From the NCBI RefSeq assembly GCF_900215215.1, contig NZ_OBDR01000006.1:39010-103009 (forward strand): a DNA stretch of 64,000 nucleotides. Direction: 5' to 3'. Origin of the DNA: Methanohalophilus euhalobius. Lineage in GTDB: Archaea; Halobacteriota; Methanosarcinia; Methanosarcinales; Methanosarcinaceae. Position numbers and translations under genes: made by a program. The notes beneath the pieces were generated by a model. That model was not told the DNA's origin. It was given only the letters and a program-made list of their open reading frames with translations, and searched no databases. Shown here piece by piece: positions 34,651 to 43,880 of this stretch; position 1 is the stretch's first letter, and the number at the start of each line of letters is the position of its first letter.

Positions 34651-35661
34651 TTACTCCTGGATCCCCGTTATTAAATCTTTGCTGAAATCAAAAACATCTG
34701 CTGAATCTTTACCATCGGTTACTTTCACACAACAACTATCATCAATTTTCCCGATGGCTGCAGCAGTTATATCCACTTCCTCGAATGCATCCAGGCATTC
34801 ATCGACATTTTCCGGTTTTGCAGTCACAATGTAACCGGTTGCCGGATAAATCATCAGCCACTGATCCAGGGCAACATCTGCAGGTTTGGGAATTTGTCTC
34901 AGATCTACCTCTGCACCCACCATACTTGTTTCACAAAGCATCCCCAGCGTACCTATGGTACCCGGATTACTGATATCCTTGCCGGCGGTGACAAGATGTC
35001 TTTCGCCGATATTTTGCATTATCATGAACCGGGAGCGAACGGTTTCAGGGTCCTTGAAAGAAGTCGTATCCCAGCTGTAAGGGGAATTTTTGCCCACACG
35101 ACCATCCATATCATAGCCGATAATAACTGTATCTCCCACACAGGCGGTGTCACTGCGGATGACACAATCCTTCTTTGCGATTCCTATAATGGACACTGCC
35201 AGTGAATTGTAAGGTGTGTCAGGATGCAGATGACCACCGACCATGGGCACACCAAATTTTTTCACCCCGTCTTTCATACCCTGCAGCATACCGTCACATA
35301 CATCCTTATCAGAAGAAGACATCACATTAACCATGGCAAGCGGCCGTGCCCCCATAGCAGATATGTCGTTAATATTTACAACGACAGAAGTATAACCTGT
35401 CCACCAGGGACTTGCTTCTGTGATCCTGCCCCATATCCCATCAGCCGCAAACAGGATGACGTCATCACCATCAATATCAATTATTGCAGCGTCATCACCC
35501 ATATCAACGACAGCACCCCCATAACTTTCCCTCACGTCATCAAACATACGTGCAATGTCTGCGATAGGTGCCTTCCGGGATACACCCTCAAAATCATGCA
35601 GTTTTTGGGCAAGGGTATGTACATCCAATTGAAAGTCTCCACATTTATTCTGGTGTGTCAT
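34651..35661 (-). CDS. Methanogenesis marker protein 2 (AIR synthase/ThiL-like)
   Basis: A PurM/ThiL-fold protein found only in methanogens and of unknown substrate. Features of the fold are MGDDAAIIDIDGDDVILFAADG in two parts (DDAA and AADG metal/ATP sites), NINDISAMGARPLAMVN and VGGHLHPD. ATG 35661 is chosen; it overlaps the end of nifB by 17 bp, while the longer open frame would overlap much more. It is probably translated from the nifB transcript. Confidence 0.85.
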   Translation of the reverse strand: MTHQNKCGDFQLDVHTLAQKLHDFEGVSRKAPIADIARMFDDVRESYGGAVVDMGDDAAIIDIDGDDVILFAADGIWGRITEASPWWTGYTSVVVNINDISAMGARPLAMVNVMSSSDKDVCDGMLQGMKDGVKKFGVPMVGGHLHPDTPYNSLAVSIIGIAKKDCVIRSDTACVGDTVIIGYDMDGRVGKNSPYSWDTTSFKDPETVRSRFMIMQNIGERHLVTAGKDISNPGTIGTLGMLCETSMVGAEVDLRQIPKPADVALDQWLMIYPATGYIVTAKPENVDECLDAFEEVDITAAAIGKIDDSCCVKVTDGKDSADVFDFSKDLITGIQE

Positions 35662-36610
35662 CAGAAGTTTTCTTTTTGGCGGATTCGGCCTTTTTAAGAG
35701 CATCAACTTTAACCATATTGCGACGCTGCTCACTCATTTGAGAAAGATCTTTACCCAAAAGGCCATAGGCATCGGACCGGCACTGGCGACAGTGGCGCAT
35801 TTGTTGAACATAGGGTTCACAGGAATCCTGTACAGCTTTGCGTTCCTGTGAAGTAGGAGCAGTCCAGTCAGCAAAATCAGCCTGACAGATAAGAGGCATA
35901 ACATTCATGATATACACACCCATGTCATTGAGTTTCTGTGCAATCTCGATAATATGATCCTCATTGATACCCGGAACAAGCACCGTGTTGATCTTAACAA
36001 CCAGTCCTGCTTCCACAGCCTTGCGGATACCTTCAAGCTGGTTTTCAAGAAGAATGCTGACTCCTTTAACACCCCGGTAGGTTTTACCGTTATAGTTTAC
36101 ATGATCTACAATTTTTGCCCCTATTTCAGGGTCAATGGCATTCAAAGTAACAGTTAAAGTGGAAACACCGGAATCCAGGACATCCTGTATCCTGGCAGGC
36201 AGAGCCAGACCATTGGTACTCAGGCAGAGAGTGACATCCGGGAAATGTTGTTTTATAAGTTTGAAAGTCTCAAAGGTTTCCTCATTTGCAAGCGGATCGC
36301 CCGGACCGGCAATACCCACGACTTTAATGAAAGGATATTCTTCCAATACCTTTTGTGTTTTTTCAAGGGCCTGTTGTGGAGTTAAAACTTCACTTGTAAC
36401 CCCGGGTCGACTTTCATTTACACAATCAAATTTACGGTCACAGTATTTGCATTTAATATTGCATTTAGGAGCCACCGCCAGATGAATCCTTCCAAATTTA
36501 TGTTGTGCATCCTTGTTATAGCAGGGATGCTGGGCAATAAGTCTCTTTATCGAGTCCCGGTATTCTTCCGGCAGACATTCCTCAGGGTCCTTTCCGCTCT
36601 CCATGGCCAA
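35645..36610 (-). CDS. nifB: NifB-like radical SAM protein
   Basis: The protein carries the NifB signature PKCNIKCKYCDRKFDC followed by NESRPGVTSEVL, and GIAGPGDPLAN as the SAM-binding motif. A second Cys set (CRQCRSDAYG) near residue 275 matches the extra cluster ligands of NifB, which makes the 8Fe core of nitrogenase cofactor. No nitrogenase genes are in the window, so the role is by family only. The start is TTG 36610 with GGAGGA about 7 bp upstream, or ATG 36604. Confidence 0.88.
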   Translation of the reverse strand: MAMESGKDPEECLPEEYRDSIKRLIAQHPCYNKDAQHKFGRIHLAVAPKCNIKCKYCDRKFDCVNESRPGVTSEVLTPQQALEKTQKVLEEYPFIKVVGIAGPGDPLANEETFETFKLIKQHFPDVTLCLSTNGLALPARIQDVLDSGVSTLTVTLNAIDPEIGAKIVDHVNYNGKTYRGVKGVSILLENQLEGIRKAVEAGLVVKINTVLVPGINEDHIIEIAQKLNDMGVYIMNVMPLICQADFADWTAPTSQERKAVQDSCEPYVQQMRHCRQCRSDAYGLLGKDLSQMSEQRRNMVKVDALKKAESAKKKTSDDTPE

Positions 36611-36683
36611 AACATTTCCTCCACTCTAGACAAATCTTATGTTGCTATTGAGTCACAGCTAGATATAGGTTTTGGAATCCTGC

Positions 36684-37034
36684 TCAGTCAATTCCACTTA
36701 ACTGGCACCACTTGCCGTGTCCTTCCCAGACCTTCACAGAGAGAGGGAAATCCAGCTGCTGGGATAAGCGGTTATAGATGTGCTCACAGAGATTTTCCGA
36801 ACTTGGATACTCCAGGATATCATTGAGCATGCAATGATCGTACTCTTTCAAAGTAGATCGGACGGTCTGTTTTACATTATAGAAATCAATGACCATTCCG
36901 GATGGCTTCTTCTCTCCTTCAAGGACAACTTCGACTTTATATGTATGACCATGAACTATACCACAACTTTCATGCCCGGGCAGATAGTGGGCACTGTCAA
37001 TATATTCCTCTACTCCAAGTTTCATTTTTGTCAT
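36684..37034 (-). CDS. queD: 6-carboxytetrahydropterin synthase QueD
   Basis: Second enzyme of the preQ0 pathway leading to archaeosine in tRNA. It converts dihydroneopterin triphosphate to 6-carboxytetrahydropterin. SAHYLPGHESCGIVHGHTYK holds the zinc-binding His residues and the catalytic Cys, and YDHCMLND and VWEGHG complete the family motifs. ATG 37034 overlaps the queE stop by one base (TAATG), which favours it over the frame's longer start. Confidence 0.9.
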   Translation of the reverse strand: MTKMKLGVEEYIDSAHYLPGHESCGIVHGHTYKVEVVLEGEKKPSGMVIDFYNVKQTVRSTLKEYDHCMLNDILEYPSSENLCEHIYNRLSQQLDFPLSVKVWEGHGKWCQLSGID

Positions 37035-37753
37035 TATAGACACCCCCACATTTTGTGAGTCTGAGGGATTATTAGAGTGTTTTTAATTTCGAGTAAATTT
37101 TCCTGCAGGGAAAGTATTGTTTGTATATCTGTAGCCCTTGTGTACTGTGTGACCGGCTGCAGTACTACACAGCTTATGTAATCGGATATCTGCGCTACAA
37201 CATCCATCACATCAGCCGGTTTAGTTGAAGAAGTTACTACAATTTTACAGAAACAATCCCTGTGTTGATTGCTGCGAAGTGTGCGGAAACACTGGTATGT
37301 GCGTTCGATGTGTTCAACAAAATTACTCCCTTCAAATTCTTCAGGTAATTTAACATCTCCGGCCACATAATCCACCGAGTCTTTCACAACCTTCGCTTTT
37401 TCCGGCAGGGTCATGTTAGTTTCAAGATAAACAGGGGCAGGCAGATCCAGCTCCCTGATGAATTCTGCATGTAAAAGAGGTTCCCCGCCTGTAAGGGATA
37501 CCGAATGCAGATCATTAAATGACCTGATTTTCTCTTCAATGTCTGAAGCGCAAAGCAGGGGTGAGAGTTTCTCAAATTCACCACTTCCAGGCACTTTTTC
37601 AAAAAGACAATGATCCGGCTCATCGAGAGGAGTATCACAGTAGGAGCAATCCAGATTACACCCAACAAACCTGACAAAGGCCTGCCGCGCCCCTACATAA
37701 GGACCCTCTCCCTGTACCGCACAGAATATCTCGGACACCGGCTTCCTTTCCAC
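37034..37753 (-). CDS. queE: 7-carboxy-7-deazaguanine synthase QueE
   Basis: Radical SAM enzyme of preQ0 synthesis, making 7-carboxy-7-deazaguanine from the QueD product. CAVQGEGPYVGARQAFVR and VGCNLDCSYCDTPLDEP give the family substrate motif and the cluster Cys residues, and LTGGEPLLH is the SAM motif. It lies between the DUF366 gene and queD with one-base junctions, so the four genes are one operon. Confidence 0.93.
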   Translation of the reverse strand: MERKPVSEIFCAVQGEGPYVGARQAFVRFVGCNLDCSYCDTPLDEPDHCLFEKVPGSGEFEKLSPLLCASDIEEKIRSFNDLHSVSLTGGEPLLHAEFIRELDLPAPVYLETNMTLPEKAKVVKDSVDYVAGDVKLPEEFEGSNFVEHIERTYQCFRTLRSNQHRDCFCKIVVTSSTKPADVMDVVAQISDYISCVVLQPVTQYTRATDIQTILSLQENLLEIKNTLIIPQTHKMWGCL

Positions 37754-38317
37754 TTAAACCACATCCAGAGGCCGGGATTTTCGAAGATCTCCTTCGATAT
37801 CCTCCATCTCTTTAATGTATCTGCCTGTGATATCTTCCAGCAATTGCCGGGCTTTTTCTGCAGCAATACCACATTCTTTCAGGTTGCCATAAAAATCATG
37901 GGATACGTTGATGCCAAAATGTATCTTCTGTGAGACCGCAGAGGTGCTTGCAATTGATACTGTCAGTTTTTTCCCATTGACAAAAAGATCATCCCCTTCC
38001 CTTTTAGTCATGATTCCCATAGAAAAAAGAGTTTCAGCAACAAGAGCTGTGAAAAGCCGCTGTCTGGTGTAGATTAATTTCAGGTCGGTAGAATCAAAAT
38101 GCTCAATGATGAAATGAAGCATGTCCGCAGATACAATGGATTCGTTTTCTCTTTTGTCCTCAAGATCTATCATGTGTGCGATTTGCACATCACATTGTCC
38201 CCGGAATGCCACCACAGAATCTGCCTGTATCCCGAACATCTGGTAGGCCCAGAGAGAGGATATCTGGCTGCCGTCATAATCATAAATCTCATCCATTATA
38301 TGCATTTTAATTCCCAT
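37754..38317 (-). CDS. DUF366 family protein of the archaeosine operon
   Basis: A 187-residue protein matching DUF366, which often accompanies queC, queD and queE. Features seen are YDGSQISSLWAYQMFGIQ at the start and HFGINVSHDFYGNLKECG in the second half. Biochemical role unknown; the context suggests a part in preQ0 or archaeosine synthesis. Its ATG overlaps the queC stop by one base. Confidence 0.78.
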   Translation of the reverse strand: MGIKMHIMDEIYDYDGSQISSLWAYQMFGIQADSVVAFRGQCDVQIAHMIDLEDKRENESIVSADMLHFIIEHFDSTDLKLIYTRQRLFTALVAETLFSMGIMTKREGDDLFVNGKKLTVSIASTSAVSQKIHFGINVSHDFYGNLKECGIAAEKARQLLEDITGRYIKEMEDIEGDLRKSRPLDVV

Positions 38318-38997
38318 TATATATCCTCCGCTGCCGGATCCTTGATGCCAGCTTTCCGGAAAGCCCGTGCCCGTCTGACACAGCTTTCACAAACTCCACA
38401 GGGTTTTTCTTCGCCCTGATAGCAGCTCCAGCTTAAAACCAACGGAGCCTGTACTCGCACTGCTTCCTTTACAATGGCCACCTTATCCATTTCAAGCACA
38501 GGAGATATCAGCCGTACTCCATTAAGAGTGGAGTAAGAAAAAGCCCTGTTTATACAGTCGACAAATGCCGGCGAATTGTCCGGGAAAGTAGCGGCTTCCT
38601 CGGCATTGAAACCGGCAATAATATAACCACAATCCATGGCTTCGGCAAAAGCGGCAGCAATATTTGCCATCAATCCGTTCCTGTTGGGAACCCAGACGTT
38701 TGCGGCGGATTCAGAAGTCACTTCCCCATTCCCGAGGTCTGCCTCGGCCATATCCGGTACGTGTCCCTGCCGGTTTACCAGGGATGTTGTAGTAATATCT
38801 TTCATCCAGTCCAGCGAAATGACACGGTGTGGAATGCCATAATGGGCACATATCTGCCGGGAGCGTTCAATCTCTGCATCCACAGCCAGCTGCCCATAAT
38901 CAAAGGTCAGGCCAAGCTGTACATCCTATTTTGCAGACGCTATCGCAAGGGATGCGAGAGAATCCAATCCACTGCTGATCAAACAAACCGCTTTCAT
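38317..38997 (-). CDS. queC: 7-cyano-7-deazaguanine synthase QueC with an in-frame TAG codon
   Basis: QueC makes preQ0 from 7-carboxy-7-deazaguanine and ammonia. From ATG 38997 the protein starts KAVCLISSGLDSLASLAIASAK with the SSGLDS pyrophosphatase loop, then meets TAG at codon 24 (38928-38926). It continues in the same frame as DVQLGLTFDYGQLAVDAE to a normal end with the zinc site SCYQGEEKPCGVCESC. Everything but the TAG looks intact. In a pyrrolysine-using archaeon the TAG could be read as pyrrolysine; otherwise the gene is dead or starts later and lacks its ATP-binding loop. It heads the archaeosine operon. Confidence 0.85.
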
Positions 38998-39104
38998 TAA
39001 TATACACCGGTATTCCTCCAGTACTCCCGGGGTATTATTTATAGATATCCCGTCGAAACTGGCAAATATAATATCTACAATATATTAATATAAAAGGTGA
39101 AAGT

Positions 39105-39596
39105 GTGTCCGGAATAAAAGATAAAGAAACACTGAAATCCCAGTTACAGAAAATGTACTGGATCGAAACAGAAATGGAACAACTTGTCGTATGGGAATCA
39201 CGCATCGAACTCATGGGAGAAGAATTGGATGCCCTTGAAAGACTTGCAAATGATTCAGACAAACACGGCCTGAAACTCAAAAACTGGATGGAAAAAGCCG
39301 ACATACCACTTCCAGATAAAATACCAAGAGGGCTTCCTCAAAAAGTATTTGATTTTGAGAGTATGGACAGCCCCGAAATGTTCAAAGCCATAATGAAATA
39401 TGAAATCCTTGCACGAGATGTTTACAAGAATATCACTGAGATCGAGCCCTATATAATTGAGGAACTGTTTCCTGATGAAAATGACCAGAAGAATTTCCTC
39501 AAGGAGATGGAACATATCTCTAAAGAGGAAGAAGGCCACAGGCAGATCTGTGAGGAAAGGGTCGGCGGATTTAAGACCATAAGGGGCAAAAGGTGA
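39105..39596 (+). CDS. Ferritin/rubrerythrin-like helical protein
   Basis: A 163-residue helical protein. MKYEILARDVYKNI and SKEEEGHRQICEE, about 45 residues apart, look like the ExxH iron ligands of the rubrerythrin/ferritin fold in its second half; the first half is a helical hairpin. GTG 39105 is the start, preceded by AAAGGTGA. It is transcribed away from the archaeosine operon. Confidence 0.65.
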   Translation: MSGIKDKETLKSQLQKMYWIETEMEQLVVWESRIELMGEELDALERLANDSDKHGLKLKNWMEKADIPLPDKIPRGLPQKVFDFESMDSPEMFKAIMKYEILARDVYKNITEIEPYIIEELFPDENDQKNFLKEMEHISKEEEGHRQICEERVGGFKTIRGKR

Positions 39597-39624
39597 GTGG
39601 TTACCTTGCCCTTACCAGACATAA

Positions 39625-40605
39625 TCAGAACAATTTTGCCTTCGAGCCTATACCTTTATTTTTTGCTTTTTTATAAACCAGATTGGCAGTCACAATGTCC
39701 TGTATTGCCAACCCCGTTGAATCGAAAACCGTGACCTGAGAATCCGATTCACGCCCCTCATGCAGACCGGCGACTATCTGGCCCAGCTGGGCGAAGATGT
39801 CTGCCTGTCGGATGTATCCCTCAGAAAGGGGGACATTCACTTCCCCGGAATGGGTGGCCTGTGCCATATCATCGACCACAACCCTTGCTTTCTGGAGGAT
39901 GGAGGGTTCCAGCTCTTCCTTACCCCTGGCATCAGCCCCGATAGCATTTATATGGATACCCTCAGGCAACCATTGTGCTTTGATGACCGGTTTTTTTGAA
40001 GGAGTGGTAGTTACCAGAATGTCCACATCACAGGCTTTCTGGACACTATCAACTACTGTTATGTCACAGCATGCAACTGATTCCATTCCTTCTTTGAAAT
40101 CCTCCGCCCTTGAAGTATCCAGATCAAATACATATACCTGTTCAAGCTCGAAAACGTTCGATATAGCCTCTAACTGTGTCCTGGCCTGGTTACCAGCTCC
40201 CACCATCCCCACGACACTGCTGTTTTCATGTGCAAGATAGCGGGCTGCCACACCTCCTGCGGCCCCGGTACGTATTTCCGTGAGGTATGTACCATCCATC
40301 ATGGCAAGAGGTGCACCGGTTGATGTGGAATTGAGTATCACCGTCGCCATAACAGTAGGCAGCCCTACTTTGCGGTTTTCAGGATGAACATTTACGACCT
40401 TGACACCTGCAACATCCTCTTCCTCCAGGAAAGCGGGCATTGTGCGTAGATCACCATTATGCTCGGTAAAATAGAGATAGGACTTAGGTGGCATCTGTAC
40501 CTTATTCCTGCCATGCTGGGCAAAAGCCATTTCCACTGCCTCCAGGGCTGAAGGCATATCCAGCAGGGATTTCACATCATCCTGATCAAGCCAGAGTATT
40601 TCCAA
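39625..40605 (-). CDS. Alanine dehydrogenase / ornithine cyclodeaminase family protein
   Basis: The protein follows the archaeal alanine dehydrogenase and ornithine cyclodeaminase family: GVKVVNVHPENRK holds the substrate-binding Lys, MDGTYLTEIRTGAAGG the conserved Arg, GMVGAGNQARTQLEAI the NAD Rossmann loop and DDMAQATHSGEVN the late Asp motif. Which substrate it uses cannot be told by eye; alanine is most likely for an archaeal member. TTG 40605 is chosen, with GGTGAT just upstream; the open frame's longer start would overlap the divergent DUF434 gene. Confidence 0.83.
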   Translation of the reverse strand: MEILWLDQDDVKSLLDMPSALEAVEMAFAQHGRNKVQMPPKSYLYFTEHNGDLRTMPAFLEEEDVAGVKVVNVHPENRKVGLPTVMATVILNSTSTGAPLAMMDGTYLTEIRTGAAGGVAARYLAHENSSVVGMVGAGNQARTQLEAISNVFELEQVYVFDLDTSRAEDFKEGMESVACCDITVVDSVQKACDVDILVTTTPSKKPVIKAQWLPEGIHINAIGADARGKEELEPSILQKARVVVDDMAQATHSGEVNVPLSEGYIRQADIFAQLGQIVAGLHEGRESDSQVTVFDSTGLAIQDIVTANLVYKKAKNKGIGSKAKLF

Positions 40606-40634
40606 AAAATCACCATTAAAGGGTGGTTGCCGAC

Positions 40635-41414
40635 ATGTATAAAACTTATCGGAAGAGATTGTCAGATATGACATCTGCCGCAGGTAGCACATCAGTCGAA
40701 AGACTCAAAAATAAACTAAGGGAACCTGCAGCCGACATAAGGTACCTTCTCTACCGGGGATACAGGAGAAAAGGTGCAATCAGGTTTGTCAGTAACCATT
40801 ACCGTCTGGCAGAAGAAGAAAGGCACATTCTCACAAGGCTTATATTTGACCCGGAGACCGCAGCCAGACGCAGTAATAAAAGGCTTGCGTGCTCCCGGCT
40901 AAAAGGGTGTGATATATTCATAGACGGGTACAATGTACTGATAACCATGGAAAGCGTGCTTCATAACGAGACAGTATGGTTTGCAGACGATGGATTCCTG
41001 CGTGACACCCGGGGAATTTTCAAGAACCACACCAATACAGCTACAACCTACCAGGCTGTTGATGAGATGCTGACCACACTCTCGGTACTGGCAATAAATT
41101 CTGCAACAATCCTCCTTGACAGCCAGATGAGCAACAGCGGTAAACTTGCACAATTTATCCGTAAGAGAGCAGCTAAATGCCCTTTCAAAACAGCCGTCAC
41201 CACATCAAAAAATGTGGATTTCGATCTCAAGCAGGTTGGATACCGGGGGGTTATAGCAACCGCTGACAGCGTAATAGTAGATGCTGTGGAGAGGGCGGCC
41301 GACCTAACCGCCTGCTGGATGGAACAGAACGGTATTGTGGGAGAGAATATAGGTAATGGAGAAAAACATACGTCAATCACAGATATTGATCGGATGAACA
41401 GAATCTGCCAATGA
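40635..41414 (+). CDS. DUF434 domain protein
   Basis: A protein of 259 residues matching DUF434. The N-terminal part has IRYLLYRGYRRKGAIRFVSN, and the C-terminal part begins CDIFIDGYNVLITMES, similar to NYN/PIN-like folds with Asp residues in DGYN, LDSQMSNSG and ATADS. A nuclease role is possible but unproven. ATG 40635 follows AAAGGGTGG; GTG 40623 is an alternative. It is divergent from the alanine dehydrogenase gene. Confidence 0.75.
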   Translation: MYKTYRKRLSDMTSAAGSTSVERLKNKLREPAADIRYLLYRGYRRKGAIRFVSNHYRLAEEERHILTRLIFDPETAARRSNKRLACSRLKGCDIFIDGYNVLITMESVLHNETVWFADDGFLRDTRGIFKNHTNTATTYQAVDEMLTTLSVLAINSATILLDSQMSNSGKLAQFIRKRAAKCPFKTAVTTSKNVDFDLKQVGYRGVIATADSVIVDAVERAADLTACWMEQNGIVGENIGNGEKHTSITDIDRMNRICQ

Positions 41415-41528
41415 AATTGATTATTGTCCCCCCCCATTCTGCATAAACATTCAAAGACAACAGTTAGATAAATAAGAGACATGGATCATACATTCAATGA
41501 ATATAAAATATAACAGGCAGTGAAATGA

Positions 41529-41786
41529 ATGGCAGAAGAAATGAGTCCTGAGGAAATGGAACAAAAGAAAGAAATGGTAATGTCCATGTGCATATGCCCT
41601 AGCTGTCCCTCTTGGGTCGAATGTGGGGAAAAGGGAGGATATTGTTTCCCAACAATCGGAAAGAGTGACTGTATTAACGAAGAGAGTGGCTGTATCTGTG
41701 GAGGCTGTCCGGTAACAGAGGAAATGGGACTTACTAACGGCTATTACTGTACCAGGGGATCCGAGAAGGAACAGCTTGGGAAGTAA
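41529..41786 (+). CDS. Cys-rich DUF2769 protein
   Basis: A small protein of 85 residues with ten cysteines, arranged as CICPSCPSWVEC, YCFP and CICGGCPV. This matches DUF2769, common in methanogens, and suggests an Fe-S or zinc-binding protein. Function unknown. It lies ahead of the collapsed rubredoxin/glutamate-synthase gene. Confidence 0.75.
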   Translation: MAEEMSPEEMEQKKEMVMSMCICPSCPSWVECGEKGGYCFPTIGKSDCINEESGCICGGCPVTEEMGLTNGYYCTRGSEKEQLGK

Positions 41787-41856
41787 TCCTTTCATAATAT
41801 CTTTTTTTGAACATACATATTCCGTGCAGTACATCAGGGAAATATACTGTGATACA

Positions 41857-42508
41857 ATGTCCAAATACCGATGTGAGATCTGTAATGTTTTTGAGTATGA
41901 CGACGATAGAGGAAAGCCACTTACAGATATCAGGCCGGATACGAAACCGGAAGATTTCCCTGATGACTGGGAATGTCCTATCTGTAAAGCGAATAAGACC
42001 CACTTAAAACCCGTAAAAGAGGAGAAGGCTGAGACCCGGAGCAACTGCGGCTGCAAAGAAGTTTGTAAAAGAGGCAACCTCGATGCCTACACTGTTTGCC
42101 CTGCACAGGGCCAGGAAATTTCTGGATGACAGGAACATAAAGGATATCTCACTGGTTATCACAGGGGGCCTAAGGGTTTCCTCTGATTTTGCAAAGGCCC
42201 TTGCAATGGGAGCCGATGCCATAGCAATAGGCACTGCAGCCCTGATGGCATGTGCATGCCAGCAATACCGTTTGTGTGACACCGGCCAGTGTCCTGTAGG
42301 TGTCACCACCCAGGATCCGGAACTTCGAAAGAGGTTGAAGATCGAATATTCCGCCAAAAAACTGGAGCATTTCCTGAGAGTTTCAACGGAGGAAATGAAG
42401 GATTTTGCCCGGCTGACTGGCAACGATGATGTCCATAAATTAAGCACAGAGGACCTGTGCACCACAAACACGGAAATTTCAGGAAATACTGATATAGAGC
42501 ATGTCTGA
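41857..42508 (+). pseudogene. Collapsed glutamate synthase-like gene (rubredoxin head fused to FMN-domain tail)
   Basis: ATG 41857 opens a rubredoxin domain (YRCEICNVFEYDDD and WECPICKAN). About 25 codons later another frame takes over and encodes the end of an archaeal GltB-like FMN domain: MPTLFALHRARKFL, LVITGGLRVSSDFAKALAMGADAIAIGTAALM and CDTGQCPVGV with its cluster Cys. In intact relatives some 300 residues lie between these parts. A large internal deletion with a frame change near 42,030 has therefore destroyed the gene. Confidence 0.8.
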
Positions 42509-42589
42509 TTAAAGACATGTCATTTTTACTAATTTTTCTACTTAATGGACAAAAACATAATTATCCGATCAGGATTACATTAAATCCAG

Positions 42590-43495
42590 ATGAAAAACAT
42601 AGGAATACTCATAACCGATCCTGAAGACTGGACCACAAAATCCCTAATCGAAACCGCATCTCACAACAACATTAATCCTATTCCGATAAACCTTGCAGAT
42701 GCAGAAGTGACTATCGGGACAAACATAACCTACCACGCAGGGGACATAAACCTGCAGGACCTTGATGCCATCATTGTGAGGGATGCCGGCGGAGGAAATG
42801 GGGAAGGAATCATTTTCAGATTTGATATTTTACGCCAGTTGGAAAACTTTGGGATACCTGTTATCAACTCACCGGCATCAATCCAGAATGCTGCAAACAA
42901 ATATCATGCTACATATCTTCTGGCAGAAGCAAATATACCGGTACCTCCCACAAAAGGTGTCCAGGATATAGAAAGTGCCATGAATGCCCTGGAATCATTC
43001 GAAGACGCCATCATCAAACCAGTATTCGGGTATAAAGGCAAGGGAATATACAGGATAAAGAACGCACAGCTAATCAATCCTGATGGAAATTTGGATGATA
43101 CACCGGCAAGGGAATTTGTGAGCAGGATGATGAATGAAAGAAAAATGTTATACATCCAGAAATATATAGCAAATCCCGGCAGGGATATACGTGCCTTTGT
43201 TGTTGGTGATGAAGTAATCGGGGCCATTTACAGGAAAGCAGAAGGGGGATGGTTATACAATCTCAGCCAGGGTGGAAATACTGAGAAATGTATGCTGGGA
43301 AAAGAACAGGAAGAACTTTGCGTCCGTGCATGTGAAAAAATGGGGGCTGAATATGCAGGAGTCGACCTGATAGAGGGAAAAGACGGTAATATGGTGCTGG
43401 AAGTCAATGCAACTCCTTCCGGGGCAGGTATTTATAGAACATGGGGGATAAATCCGGCAGAGAAGATAATAGACCACCTTATGGAAAGACTTTGA
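42590..43495 (+). CDS. mptN: Tetrahydromethanopterin:alpha-L-glutamate ligase (RimK-like ATP-grasp)
   Basis: An ATP-grasp ligase that adds glutamate to tetrahydromethanopterin to make tetrahydrosarcinapterin, the C1 carrier of Methanosarcinales. KPVFGYKGKGIYRI is the ATP-binding loop and VLEVNATPSGAGIYRTWGI the magnesium-binding C-terminal motif. The length (301 aa) fits MptN; other RimK-like ligases are possible but less likely in a methanogen. It precedes pth2 by 26 bp. Confidence 0.83.
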   Translation: MKNIGILITDPEDWTTKSLIETASHNNINPIPINLADAEVTIGTNITYHAGDINLQDLDAIIVRDAGGGNGEGIIFRFDILRQLENFGIPVINSPASIQNAANKYHATYLLAEANIPVPPTKGVQDIESAMNALESFEDAIIKPVFGYKGKGIYRIKNAQLINPDGNLDDTPAREFVSRMMNERKMLYIQKYIANPGRDIRAFVVGDEVIGAIYRKAEGGWLYNLSQGGNTEKCMLGKEQEELCVRACEKMGAEYAGVDLIEGKDGNMVLEVNATPSGAGIYRTWGINPAEKIIDHLMERL

Positions 43496-43521
43496 ACCGA
43501 TTTCCTGAAGAGGATATTAAA

Positions 43522-43869
43522 ATGTTTACCTGCAAACAATGTATTGTGATCCGACAGGACCTGAAATTATCAAAGGGCAAACTTGCAGTACAGGTGGCCC
43601 ATGCTGCAGTATCAGCATCCGAGAAGGCAGATTCCAGAATATATTCAAAATGGAAAGCTGAAGGACAGAAAAAAGTAGTACTTAAAGTGCCTGCCGAAAG
43701 GGACCTTTATGAGTTAAGGGAAATAGCCCGGGCACAGAACCTTCCCACCGCCCTGATACAGGATGCCGGTCTGACCGAGATAAAACCGGGTACTGTCACT
43801 GCTCTTGGCATCGGACCCGCAACAAATGAAGACATAGAACGTATTACCGGTTCCCTGAAATTGCTTTAA
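43522..43869 (+). CDS. pth2: Archaeal peptidyl-tRNA hydrolase Pth2
   Basis: Releases tRNA from stalled peptidyl-tRNA. LKLSKGKLAVQVAHAAV near the start and LIQDAGLTEIKPGTVTALGIGP in the second half are the Pth2 signatures. ATG 43522 gives 115 residues, the usual size; the longer open frame overlaps mptN without support. It is followed by the transglutaminase-like gene after 11 bp. Confidence 0.93.
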   Translation: MFTCKQCIVIRQDLKLSKGKLAVQVAHAAVSASEKADSRIYSKWKAEGQKKVVLKVPAERDLYELREIARAQNLPTALIQDAGLTEIKPGTVTALGIGPATNEDIERITGSLKLL

Positions 43870-43880
43870 AGGATGGTACA

